Part shown: positions 50,103 through 60,280 of the stretch, one piece after another | Numbering within the stretch: the first letter of the stretch is position 1 | How the letters are laid out: each line of letters begins with the position of its first letter | Translations under genes and position numbers: made by a program | The notes under the pieces: model-generated | Told to the model about the DNA's origin: nothing | What the model saw: only the letters and a program-made list of their open reading frames with translations | Databases searched by the model: none | Assembly (NCBI RefSeq): GCF_008831285.2 | Contig: NC_045145.1 | Coordinates: 20,458,802-20,522,801, forward strand | Source of the DNA: Nymphaea colorata | Taxonomy: Eukaryota; Streptophyta; Magnoliopsida; Nymphaeales; Nymphaeaceae | DNA length: 64,000 bases | Direction of reading: 5' to 3'

Positions 50103-50795
50103 TAAAGAGACGGAAGAAGAAGCCCTAAGCAGAATCTCCCAGAACTAGGTAGAGAAGATTATTATTTTATAATCTCAAGCCTGCCACCATCACTTCTTCC
50201 CCCACAAACAAACTCTTTGAAACACGAGAAAAGGGAGAGTTCTGATCTTTCCAGCAATTGTAGCTAAAGAACTCAACTCAGAGGAAGAAGCAGCGAGTCT
50301 GCAGAGAGGAGAAGAGAAACATATATATATATATCTGAGGAACCCTAATTAATTCATTTGTAATTTTAAAAAGTTTGCAGTCAGAGAGTTTGTGCGAAGC
50401 CAAAAAAAAAAAGATAAGCAGTAGATCAGCAGAAACTCCGCCGGTTCAGCCGGTTTCTACATCTCAGATTCCAGATAAACGGCAGAGCTTCATTAACACA
50501 GTCCCCCAATTCAATCTCAACTAAAAGGACACAATAATCCATGAGAAATGAATGTGGGAAGAAAAAGAAGACATTTAATGCGCTAAGTCAGACAATAAAA
50601 TATTCCTCATGTTATAGTTACTTTACCATTTTTTAATTAATTTCTAGTTATAGTTACAGATAATATGTTGGTATAATCCTCTTTACATGGTAAGGAAGGT
50701 GTATAATGGTGTCTTTTAAAAATCATTCTCATAGCTTCGCGGTAAGCAAACCCTAATAATTATCATGGATCCCCATGTACATAGACATATTAACG
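50103..50795. other. 5' flank of the bHLH gene
   Basis: The stretch probably contains the promoter and leader of the minus-strand bHLH gene. A TATATATATATAT tract at about 50321-50334 is a possible TATA region roughly 220 bases before the start codon, but it is also a simple repeat. I did not identify a defined root-hair element. Confidence 0.4.
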
Positions 50796-50993
50796 ATGGG
50801 AAACAGAAAACTGTACGATGCTGCCATGAAAGGTGCACTGGAGCAGCTACATCTCCACCTCGATGTTAACCACCCATCATTTTTGCCTCATGGTAGTGCC
50901 AAACATGCCCGAAAAACGCCGGTGGCCCACAGTGAGCCTCTGACAACGCCATCACAAGCTTCACTTCTAAGCAGATGTGATGGGAAAAAGTGA
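50796..50993 (+). pseudogene. Ankyrin-repeat gene 5' fragment (probable)
   Basis: A 65-codon frame starts MGNRKLYDAAMKGALEQLHL, which resembles the first helix of plant ankyrin proteins of the ACD6-like group (RKLYDAAxxGDxxxLxxLL). The expected TPLHVAA second helix is replaced by KTPVAHSEPL and a stop follows, so the repeat is broken. No downstream ankyrin repeat was seen. It is probably a truncated or decayed copy; a short functional peptide is less likely. Confidence 0.4.
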
Positions 50994-52017
50994 CGCATAA
51001 AGCTCATTGTTTTGCTCCAAGAAAACTTCTTATGAAGAAGTGAGACTGCATAAAGAGACTGCATAAAGTAGTTCAGGACTCACAAAAAGATACTGAGACT
51101 GCGTGAATATAAAATAGTTCAGGACTCACAAAAAGATACGTGCTTAGGACTGAATTTTTTTTATTTTTTTTAACCAACCAAAGCCCTAGCAACTTGAACT
51201 CTCAAAAGGAAAATCGTCGGACATCTTCCATATTACTGTATGAAGATAAACAATCCTTAAATACAACGAAAATTTTCCATGTAACTACTGATATGAAAGC
51301 TAAAAGAGAAATTCAGAATATGAATTATCACTGTTGCTCTAAAGCATACCCAAAAACTCAACCTTTGCAAAAAAATTTAACCATATAGCCTTCGACGTTG
51401 TCTATCAACAATAGAGCACACTACAAGACTGGTGGGTTAGAGGGTTAGAGGAAGAAAAAAGGATGATTTCATAGGCTTTAGGAGACATTTAAGATGAATG
51501 GCTCGCAAACCTCCATGTGATCCTTCCGTACAAGATACATGGACATGAGGGCCAACTTCAGACAATAGGCTTCTTCTGTAAGACTCAAAAAAATCGAATT
51601 AGAATCAAGGCAAGTTCCGATAAGTTGGCAACCATCTTGAACAAGCCATGGACTTCATTTGTTGATGACAGTCTGAACGCTTAAAAACATTTGGTTAATG
51701 CCGTCTATAGTAAGGTACCAAGATTCATTTCCATTAAATTCTGTGTGTTTTTGATAGACATTTCAGATAGAAAACTTCAAGACCTTCCTAAAAATTCAAA
51801 GAAATTGTAGTTATTAGCAATATATTTCAATAAACTAAGCAAACCATTCCAGCTCCCAAGCAAAAGCCAATCATACCATTTCCAAAAAAGAAAAGAAAAG
51901 AAGTTTGAATTTTTCGTGCAGTAATAGCTACTAAGTTATATGCTTTCTTTTTTCTCCACAAAATGAAATCTAGAAACGAGAAAAAAAGGAAAAAAGAAAC
52001 AGCAACTTTAATGCGAG
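50994..52017. other. Spacer with a short direct repeat
   Basis: No gene is supported. It holds the direct repeat at 51041-51139 and AT-rich sequence with unrecognised short frames (51140-51388 plus strand, 51827-52126 minus strand). Confidence 0.45.
51041..51139. repeat. Direct repeat, two copies of about 46-53 bp
   Basis: TAGTTCAGGACTCACAAAAA plus GATAC occurs at 51069-51093 and 51115-51139. Each copy is preceded by TGAGACTGC; the first copy has an extra internal GACTGCATAAA duplication. Confidence 0.85.
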
Positions 52018-53207
52018 TCACCATGGTCCATAATCTATGCACATATACAAGCACAGAAATATTCGGTCTACATCTCAATACCTGTTTTAGGAATTTATGT
52101 TGGGGATATATCTTCAAACCATTCACTAGAATAAACTAGTTGGCTACTTATTAAACAGAAAGTTGTAGGCAGAAAAACAAAGAAACGAAAGAGGCTTAAT
52201 GCTAGAGGAGCTTTCGAAATGCGTTCCAGATAATGGTCACATGCAAGTAAACTGTTAGGCATTTGTATGTATAGTTTAAGGAGTTAGCGGAATATCAACG
52301 CGCAAATATTTAAAGGAAAAACCATATTAACATTTGGACCACCAGTACACGAAGCAGTCACCTTCAGTATTGCTGTGGCGTTTCAAATGCGACAGTCATG
52401 GTTCACATGTATGCTAATAAAATTTTTAGACGGCTGAAAAAAAAAATTGCCATTTCAAATTTCCAAAGAAGAAAGTGCATTCGAATTTTTACCAAGTAAG
52501 CTTAACAAACGTACCACCGTGCACCTTGATACATCGTAGAGATTCATACATGGAAAGGACAGTCTGGTGAGGAGTTCAAAAGCTTAGGGCATTTCAATTG
52601 AAATATGTCCAAACATATGGAATAAATTTATAAAGAGATTATTAAATGGTTTTGTATGTACATTTGAGGCCAATAGTTTCCTGACAAGAAAGTTACGAGG
52701 CAAATTGTGAAACACAAAATTGAAAATTTTCATGGCAGGAAACTATTGGATCCAGATAACTAATAGCCTAATGATTTATAGAGTATTAATGGCTGAACTA
52801 CTTCTAGACGGTCAACAAGCCCTTGCATTGGGATATCAAAATTCTATAAGTTTGTACTGGTGATTAAATCAAAATAGGAAGGAAAAAAAAAGTCCTTTTT
52901 ATTTTGTGAATACAGGTCTTCCACGCCAAACCACATTTATGTGCATGCGATGCCTCTCCTCCATTTCTTCTCCCTAATAGCTATTGTTCCTCTATTCGAC
53001 GGCTTTCGTTTATTTTTCATTCCATGTAGCACAGCACACGGAAGCCATCCGTCGAAAACTAATCAAAGCGCTATTTACGAAGAATGACATCGAATTCAAT
53101 ATCATCTCAGTCATTTAATAACTGCAGAATTCTTTGACTGAACAAGCATAAAGCTTATTGGTAAAACGCCGAACCAATAAAAATTTTCCGCAGCGTTCGT
53201 GCAAAGG

Positions 53208-53388
53208 TCATGGGGGAGAAACAATAAACATGTCAGCAGCCCAGTGCAGAAAACTAGAAGAAACAATGTTGGTTCGTTGCTGGTCTAATTCAAGGAAGGT
53301 GATAGAACCATCAACGCTGACAAGGGGAGATTCTGGAAGCTTTCCGAGGGAAACATCAGCCCAAACTGAACCATCGTGGTAATAAACA
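53208..53388 (-). pseudogene. Exon-like piece, unrecognised protein (copy A only)
   Basis: The minus strand is open for about 60 codons to a TGA at 53208-53210. It reads DGSVWADVSLGKLPESPLVS followed by DGSITFLELDQQRTNIVSSS and FLHWAADMFIVSPP, a balanced composition that looks protein-coding. A possible acceptor (GGTTCAG|TTTGGG) lies at its start. I do not recognise the family. The piece lies wholly inside a segment deleted from copy B. Confidence 0.3.
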
Positions 53389-55115
53389 ATGTCTAGTGGC
53401 TACAAGATAGTGCAGACGACATTGAAATCAACAAAGATATTGAACCAGGACAAAATAAATACGACGTTTCCCCACAAGTCTGTAGAGTGGAGATGATGAT
53501 CCAACCAACTTTCTGACACGGATCCACTCATATCAACATAAAATAGCAAGACAAATTTGTTTCAAAAAAAAAAAAAAAGTCGTTGAGGTTGTTTTCTAAC
53601 AGTTGGACAGTTTCAAATTATCCATCAGCCTGTTCTCATCAACAGAACCTCACTTTTGAACTTTTGAGCTCAACATCAGCTGGTTGGCAGACAAGACAAA
53701 TCAGATTATCCTGAGCCACACGTAAGATTTTAGTATTTACAAGCATTCTTGTGAAAATGCCTTAAAAATTATATAAAGTCAGCCTTTTCCATGTGTAATT
53801 AATTTTTCAAAAGCTGAACAATGTGGACTGTTAATTTTAAACATAGTCACAAATATATTGTATGGGTTTTACATGCCATAGTTGGTTTTTAGGAAAATAT
53901 TGAAAAAATCTTGGCAACTTTTAAAAAAAATTAAAAAATCCTAAAAATAAAATACAAAAAAAAGTAAAAAACACCATGAAAACTCGAAAAAACAGAAAAC
54001 TCGTGAAACGAATTCTTTTTCATTTTTAAGTTTTGCAGTTTATTCAAGAAGGCTTTTTTTACAGTTTCATACAGCTGACGTATTTTTGAAATATAAAACA
54101 TGTTTTTTAGCAAAAAAGTGTTTTCTATGACTATGATTTAAATTATTCCTTTTAAATTATACATATTAACTTGTAAAAACATGAGAATCACGTTTATTTA
54201 CTTTAAAACTCTCATAATTTTTTGTAGCTTAGTTTCCGAAATCATCTCTATATTCTTATTTGTATCTGCAATCATCATCTTCAAGTCGTGGGTACGATTA
54301 TCATTTTAATTTTATTTGGCAACTTTTATTAGTGACTTTATGAGCTCATAACCTTAGGCTATGGATGTGCCGGAGCATGTGCAAATGAAGGACAAATTTA
54401 AAAAACCTAAAAAGTAAAGTATAAATTTAGAAGGCAGCCAACAAAATAAGGATATTGACGAAAAAACTACCTTTACTACTTTTGGCTCTTGTTCTTGTTG
54501 TCATCTAAATTTTATTTCTTATCGTTATTGTGTACGCAAAAAAGGCCTTTTCAGGGATGGATTGGACACCTAATGCCACTATATCTTCGCATCATACTTT
54601 GCACCTTTTTTTACCAGGGCATCCAAGGATGGGTTCTAGATAGACCAAGACACGCTGATCTGTCGCAAGCGATTTATTAAAGTCTTCTTCAAGGAGGCTT
54701 CAATCAGAAACCCGGTTTGGCAAGGGTTGTAACAAAATATTATTTTAGAGAGAGGCCATAGGTATTATTTGAGAGAGAGGGGAACTTGGAAAGAAGCAAG
54801 TCAGGGCACCATTTCCAATGACATTGCGAACTTCTATTCTTGAGACAGACAAGACAGAACTGATGTCAGAGAAATTAATGAGACAAATCAGAAACTTACC
54901 GTATCAAGTGTTGTCCCATCAGAACTATTCCCAACACGAGTCTGTTCTCAAGCATTTTCGATAAAACCAACCCTGCGTTGATGGAGGAGCCATCGACCAA
55001 TCCTGGCCTCATAGAACCAGCACATTGTCTTGGACACTAGGTCGACGCCCAGACTTGATCTAGTCCCAATGTGCAACGCCAGTACATGGGCTGCACCAAC
55101 AAAACAATTAACATT

Positions 55116-55265
55116 TCAGGTAAATGGATCAAGAGCCAAGCCCTCCATAATAGCTGGTGACCTCATCAGAGACTGCTTCAAGAATGATGCCGCTATGCTG
55201 GCATTGTCTTCCATATCATTAATCGATGTATGGAGCATGTTAACAGCCTCAAACGCAACCATCAT
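55116..55265 (-). pseudogene. Exon-like piece, unrecognised helical protein
   Basis: A minus-strand frame reads MMVAFEAVNMLHTSINDMED followed by NASIAASFLKQSLMRSPAIM and EGLALDPFT before a TGA. It is amphipathic and coding-like. Downstream on the same strand (about 55100-54910) further coding-like residues appear in other frames, such as GAAHVLALHIGTRSSLGVDL and NAGLVLSKMLENRLVLGIVL. Frame changes and stops indicate a decayed gene. The family is not recognised. Confidence 0.3.
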
Positions 55266-56783
55266 AAGGTGGAGTGAATTGATCAGTTTTCCCTATGATG
55301 AACTAGATTTTTTACGGTTAAAGTATTATCTTCAACGTAGCCATAAAGCCTCGGATCCCCTCAAACCCCATCTATTTTAAATGCGTTGTCCTTGATGGAG
55401 AAGAGACGACTGGGGAGTTGAACAGCAGGGTAATAAAATATTAGGGCATCAATCTCGACGAGAAAACATTGTCAGCTATATTCAGCTAGTTAGTATTGTC
55501 TCGTGTTTGCGTCATCAAAGCTTCTAGTAGCCGGATGTATGTTTCAGTGCGTGCATGTGCGGCTGCAAGAAGAAAGCTTGAGTGTGTAGGTGGTGCACGC
55601 ACATGTTCAAAACAATGAGAACTGGATAAGTTAGGCAAACGCCGAGACTGGTAAGGTTATTGAGAGCACATGACAGCCAATTCAGTCGATTCTCTCAGAA
55701 AAATAAAAAGGGGCGAAAGGGAAATTAAAACCAGCTGACGTAATGCTGCTGTTTCCTAGGCAACGCAGGCAATAAAACCAGTGAAAGAAAATGGGGCTCC
55801 ACTAAGACTTTGAAACAGATGCTCAGAGGTAGCCATATTTTCTCGAGAATATTATATAGGGTTTTCAGAATATAAATATATTTGTATACTAATTTCAACT
55901 ATTGAATCTATGGTTGGTGGCTTATAAATACATTTACCATTCTTTATAATTGTAGATTTAGCAGCTTTTAAATGGTCGAGATTGAAGTTCATAGTTAGTG
56001 CTCATATTTTAAAAGCTATGCACACACTAATATCAACCATCAAACCGATATTATTAAGTGACTTTGAAATAAACATGAGTTAAGCAACTTCCCAAATGAT
56101 CAACCGATTTTCTTTTGATCCAACAATAAATTTACCTTAATTAAAAGTAAATATTAGTATGCAATGAATGCTCATAACATCATACCTGGTGTGGTTTGTG
56201 TTCATATATAAAACAAAATTAATAATAAAATACAAAGCTTAAAAGCATGATATCTAGCAACATCCAACTTTTTTAGCAAACTAAAATTGTTAAGAATGCA
56301 CAAACTACTTGGTTGGAAAATAAAAACCAAAAAAATCCAATGCATAGCTTAAATTAAGAAAAATTTTAAGACTTAAAATTGCTAGCTCATAAAATCTGAT
56401 TTGGTGCCTATTTTTAACATTTTTTTGGATCTTATAATTTTTAATATTCCAAACATATCTGTTTAATTGGGTCAATCAAAACAAGCTTTAAACTATATAT
56501 ATATATAATGTCTGCACACACACCACAAAGTTGGGTAAGAGACAAAAACGTACTTTTACACAATGTGAATATCATATCATGTTCATAAAAATTTAATTTA
56601 ATGTAAAATTATGTTTAGTTCAAGTTGTTTTTGTTAAAAACAAATTTTCTACTATCACACTTTTGATGCTATAAAAGCAATTTATTTTTTTATTATTAAA
56701 AAACACTATTGAAGTAAAAAATGACTAAATGAGCAGAGATTATCAAAGAACACTTTAGTAATTTTTTAGTGAATTTTTGTCCA

Positions 56784-56786
<3 letters not shown>

Positions 56787-56858
<72 letters not shown>
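56787..56858. repeat. Compound (CT)(AT) microsatellite, copy A
   Basis: A CT run to about 56817 passes into an AT run to 56858. It is the counterpart of the shorter CT/AT/AC repeat at 62874-62928 in copy B. Confidence 0.95.
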
Positions 56859-56860
<2 letters not shown>

Positions 56861-56869
56861 AGAGCGACG

Positions 56870-57526
56870 TCAAGCTCTAGCTTAAGGGAATCAATAGAAA
56901 GAGTAAGTGCTCGAGCACTACCTGTAGCCTTCTTGGACATTTCAACCTTCACCAATTGAACTTCTCAACTTGGATACCATTGGCCTCGTGCAGTTAAGAA
57001 ATATACTTTCCGTTTTCCACTTGAATTGAGGCCGCAACATGCTGATACTTCTCACAGAAACAAATCAAGTGGCCTTGATGTCCTGAAACAGCAGCATTTT
57101 TCACATAGTTTAGCAAAGCAGTAAGGCAGAAGTACCGAAAAGCACCACCTTCGAATTCCAAAGAAAGTCATGTCATTTATCTTTCCAGTAATTGCAAGCA
57201 TCATCTGGTAGTCGATTATGGGCTTGCTCTTTACGCGATTTTAGTTTTTCGTAGAAAAGCAAAATTGTTCCAGCTTCAGGTGCAGATTTCTCCCATGAAT
57301 CATTTATGGGAACGAGGTTTAGAGAAAATGTGCACAGAAACAGATGTATCAACAGTTTGCAAACTCTAGTAACACATGTTGCGGCAAACATTGGATGCAG
57401 ATAGATTCTTACCGGTCGCGCAGAGTGGACACTGTCATGCATTTCTTTACATGGAGACAGTTGATTGCTCTTGTTATGGTGCGGCAATTGCTTAAATACT
57501 GAGATGAGTATGGAACGATCCAACAA
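56870..57526 (-). pseudogene. Decayed exons, including a 117-codon frame and a coiled-coil-like piece (copy A)
   Basis: The minus-strand frame 57526-57173 contains KQLPHHNKSNQLSPCKEMHD and SVHSARP before a good donor (CGACCG|GTAAGAAT). After an intron-like hydrophobic part it continues NDSWEKSAPEAGTILLFYEK and RKEQAHNRLPDDACNYW. Further down (about 57090-56870), CEKYQHVAASIQVENGKYIS, LHEANGIQVEKFNW and KVEMSKKATGSARALTLSID then SLKLELDVAL look like a coiled coil broken by two stops. I do not recognise the parent gene. Repetition in copy B with mainly amino-acid-changing differences argues that no protein is maintained. Confidence 0.4.
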
Positions 57527-58004
57527 TATAAATAATCGAAGCTATGTTCTTAAATACTTTGCAGCTAAATCAAAAGTTCATGATCCAGAGACTTGGCCAA
57601 ACAAGCCATATGAAATTTGTGTCCAGTTTAAATCCTCGGTTCAGATAAAAGCAAAACGATAGTAATGACTTCTAATGAACAACGTATGCAACAACCCACA
57701 TGATCATGATTTACACGATATACAGCAACCACAACTTTATCACATGCAAACATGTTTTGACTCAAATTGTTTTGAATTAATAAAATTATTGTTAATTTGA
57801 ATTTCTTTCACAAATCAGAGCGATATACAGTAATTCCAAACAATAAGTGTATACACTAGGGAGACCACAATAGTTGTAAAATATCCAAAAAATGATGCAA
57901 AATATAAATTAACATTCACTAGCTCATAAAGAGAAGAAAGAATAAGGCAATTCTTGAATACATCAAACTTACCGGTATGTCCTAAACCAAATTATTTCCA
58001 TCCT

Positions 58005-59130
58005 GAAAATATCCAAACAGAAAAAATAGACTTCACAAGTTACGAAAAACCAAAGAAACCAACCATAGTTACATGCGCTTTGGACAAATTGACCACTAGT
58101 TTCCTTTGAAAAAGTTTTTTTTTTATCACCTACAGTCAATATTATATAAACTTAATATATATGTTAAAAAGTGTGAAAAACAACGATTGTATATATTAAG
58201 TTATATAACGTGACTAATAGTGATATATAACAACAATCTATGGCAGTCGATGTTATATGATCTGTAACAACAAACTGTAACAAAGGCTGAAGTTGAATAT
58301 GAATGACATATGGGTCTTTGCTTGCTCAAATAGTCGTTTCCACGTTGAAGGAAGAGGTGAAGGACTCTTTCTTTCGCTTCCATAACTTAAACATTAACAC
58401 CACACCAGTCTAGCATATTTAACTTTTCTGAAGAGTCTTTAAGAACGTCGCTGAGTCATTGTCTCTTTGACATCTGTAGAGTAGGTGCAGGCACAACTAT
58501 TTTTGCCGAGACACGATTAGGCGTGAGTCTAGGCGCATCACCTGAATGGTGAATTTAGGCGATGAAGGTGGAGTAGCGCCTAGGCGACACACCGGGAGAG
58601 ATGTTATTCTTTCTATTTCCCATTTTTGCTGATGAACACACTTTCTTAGAAAGAGAATCAAGATTTGTAAATCAAACATCTCGTGCAACATTTAACCAAT
58701 TCTGCAACGTTCAGTTGGGCATCTGATAATCCGCCCCATGTTGCTTTCATTTCCACGTTTTTATTCCTCCCTAATCGTCCATAACCTCAAAGAAGACCAC
58801 GCAAGCTCTAAGGTAGCTGAATGGACTCCCAATTAACGAGTCCGGAACTAGATACAAAGCAATCTTCCAAGAAGCTTTACATTTGAATGAGTACACATCT
58901 TACCATAGTTCCTGCTAGCAGAAAACTTTATCATCAAGTTTACCCAAAACCCGTGTCTTCCCCAGAAAGAATTTTCCTCGTATTTAGCCAAAAACAGACA
59001 TCCTTTTGCAGCTTTCAACAAGAACCAATTTGTTATCCCACAAAAAAAAATCCTCAATTTGCATACAAACCAACCATGAGTTTTCGGAAATCACCATGCT
59101 TCTCTGTTTAATTATTCCAACTCGGAAAAA
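58005..59130. repeat. Older tandem duplication, first copy
   Basis: It pairs with 59370-60280. Shared landmarks include ACCAAAGAAACCAA (58050 and 59402), TGACCACTAGTTTC (58090 and 59518), GCAACATTTAACCAA (58684 and 59832), CCCCATGTTGCT (58735 and 59882) and AAGACCACGCAAGCTCTAAG (58792 and 59936). Divergence and indels are clearly greater than between copies A and B, so this event is older. Confidence 0.75.
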
Positions 59131-59369
59131 ACATCACATGAACTAATCCAGTCATAACGCATTAATCAACTTTAAGAATCATCAACTTTCATCCGCCCTT
59201 CATCGTTCACCGCTTACAATAATGCTATCAAAACATATAGGATTTTTTCGACCATCATCTACCACCAAACTGATCAAGTCGGTTTCATTTTGAAAGGCTT
59301 CTTGATTATTCATAGCACAGAAATATCAGACTATAGTATAACCATCTGAAACCATAAGACGTATCCCAT

Positions 59370-60280
59370 ACAGAAAGATAGCTTCCGCAAGTTAGGTAAA
59401 ACCAAAGAAACCAAGCATAATTGCTCTGCCTGTCGAACATGTAGCATCCTGTGTGTTTCAATGAGACATTGGATTTGTAGAAATTAAAATTGAAACTTAT
59501 ACACATTTTGGACAAAGTGACCACTAGTTTCTTTTAATCAAGCTCTGTTTTATCATCAAGCTGTCAAGAAAGTAACCTCAACGGTCTCCTAGGAGACATC
59601 CGATAAAATTGGAAGAAAGTAGCCTCAACTGCTACGAGTAATACAGTTAACTGAGAGATGTTCATTATCAACTGTCTCCTAGGAGACATCCGATAAAATT
59701 GGAAGAAAATAACCACAACTGCTACGAGTAATACAGTTAACTGAGAGATGTTCACTATTTTATGCTTCCATGTTTTGCTGATGACACACTTTTCCAGGAA
59801 AAGATAACCAAGATTTTTGAAGCAAACATTTGGAGCAACATTTAACCAACTCTGTGAGGTTCAATTGATATCTGATAATCAGCCCCATGTTGCTGTTATT
59901 TCCATGTTCTTACTCCTTCCTGATCATAACCTCAAGAAGACCACGCAAGCTCTAAGCTACCCAAATTCGTGGACTCTCGTCTAACGATTCCGGAACCAGA
60001 TACAAGCAAGTCTATCCTTCCAAGAAACTGAACATTTGGGTCAGTAGACATCTTGCCAGAATCCTGATAGCATAATCTTTATCGTTGCGTTTAGCCAAAA
60101 CCCACGCTTTTTCCCTGAAAGAATTTAACCTCATATTTAGCCAGAACCAGACGTCCTTTCCCAGCTGTCACCAAGAACCTATGTGCTGTTCCACATAAAA
60201 TTTCCATAATTTGCACACCAACCAGCCATGAATTTTTTGGCCAACACGCCATGCTTCCTTGTATCAATTATTCCAACTTT
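59370..60280. repeat. Older tandem duplication, second copy
   Basis: Diverged partner of 58005-59130, interrupted by the 90-bp tandem repeat at 59581-59757. It ends close to where copy B of the larger duplication begins. Confidence 0.72.
59581..59757. repeat. 90-bp tandem repeat, two copies
   Basis: GTCTCCTAGGAGACATCCGA and CTGCTACGAGTAATACAGTT each occur twice with a 90-bp period (59581-59670 and 59671-59757). Because 90 is divisible by three, a minus-strand frame reads a repeated peptide (NISQLTVLLVAV, FFQFYRMSPRR), which I take as a by-product. GTCTCCTAGGAGAC is a perfect 14-base palindrome. Confidence 0.92.

Larger units (their letters stand above)
52018..57924. repeat. Copy A of a large tandem duplication
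   Basis: Collinear, highly similar sequence reappears at 60311-64000. Matched landmarks are CACCATGGTCCATAATCTAT (52020 and 60311), CAGTCACCTTCAGTATTGCT (52356 and 60362) and TGACACGGATCCACTCAT (53515 and 60570). Further pairs are CAGTTGGACAGTTTCAAATT (53600 and 60820), GGGATGGATTGGACACCTAA (54555 and 61770) and the 117-codon frame at 57173 versus 63246. Copy A is the longer version. It holds decayed exon-like pieces on the minus strand and a CT/AT microsatellite at 56787-56858. The left boundary is near 52018, where similarity to the region before 60311 stops. Confidence 0.9.
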
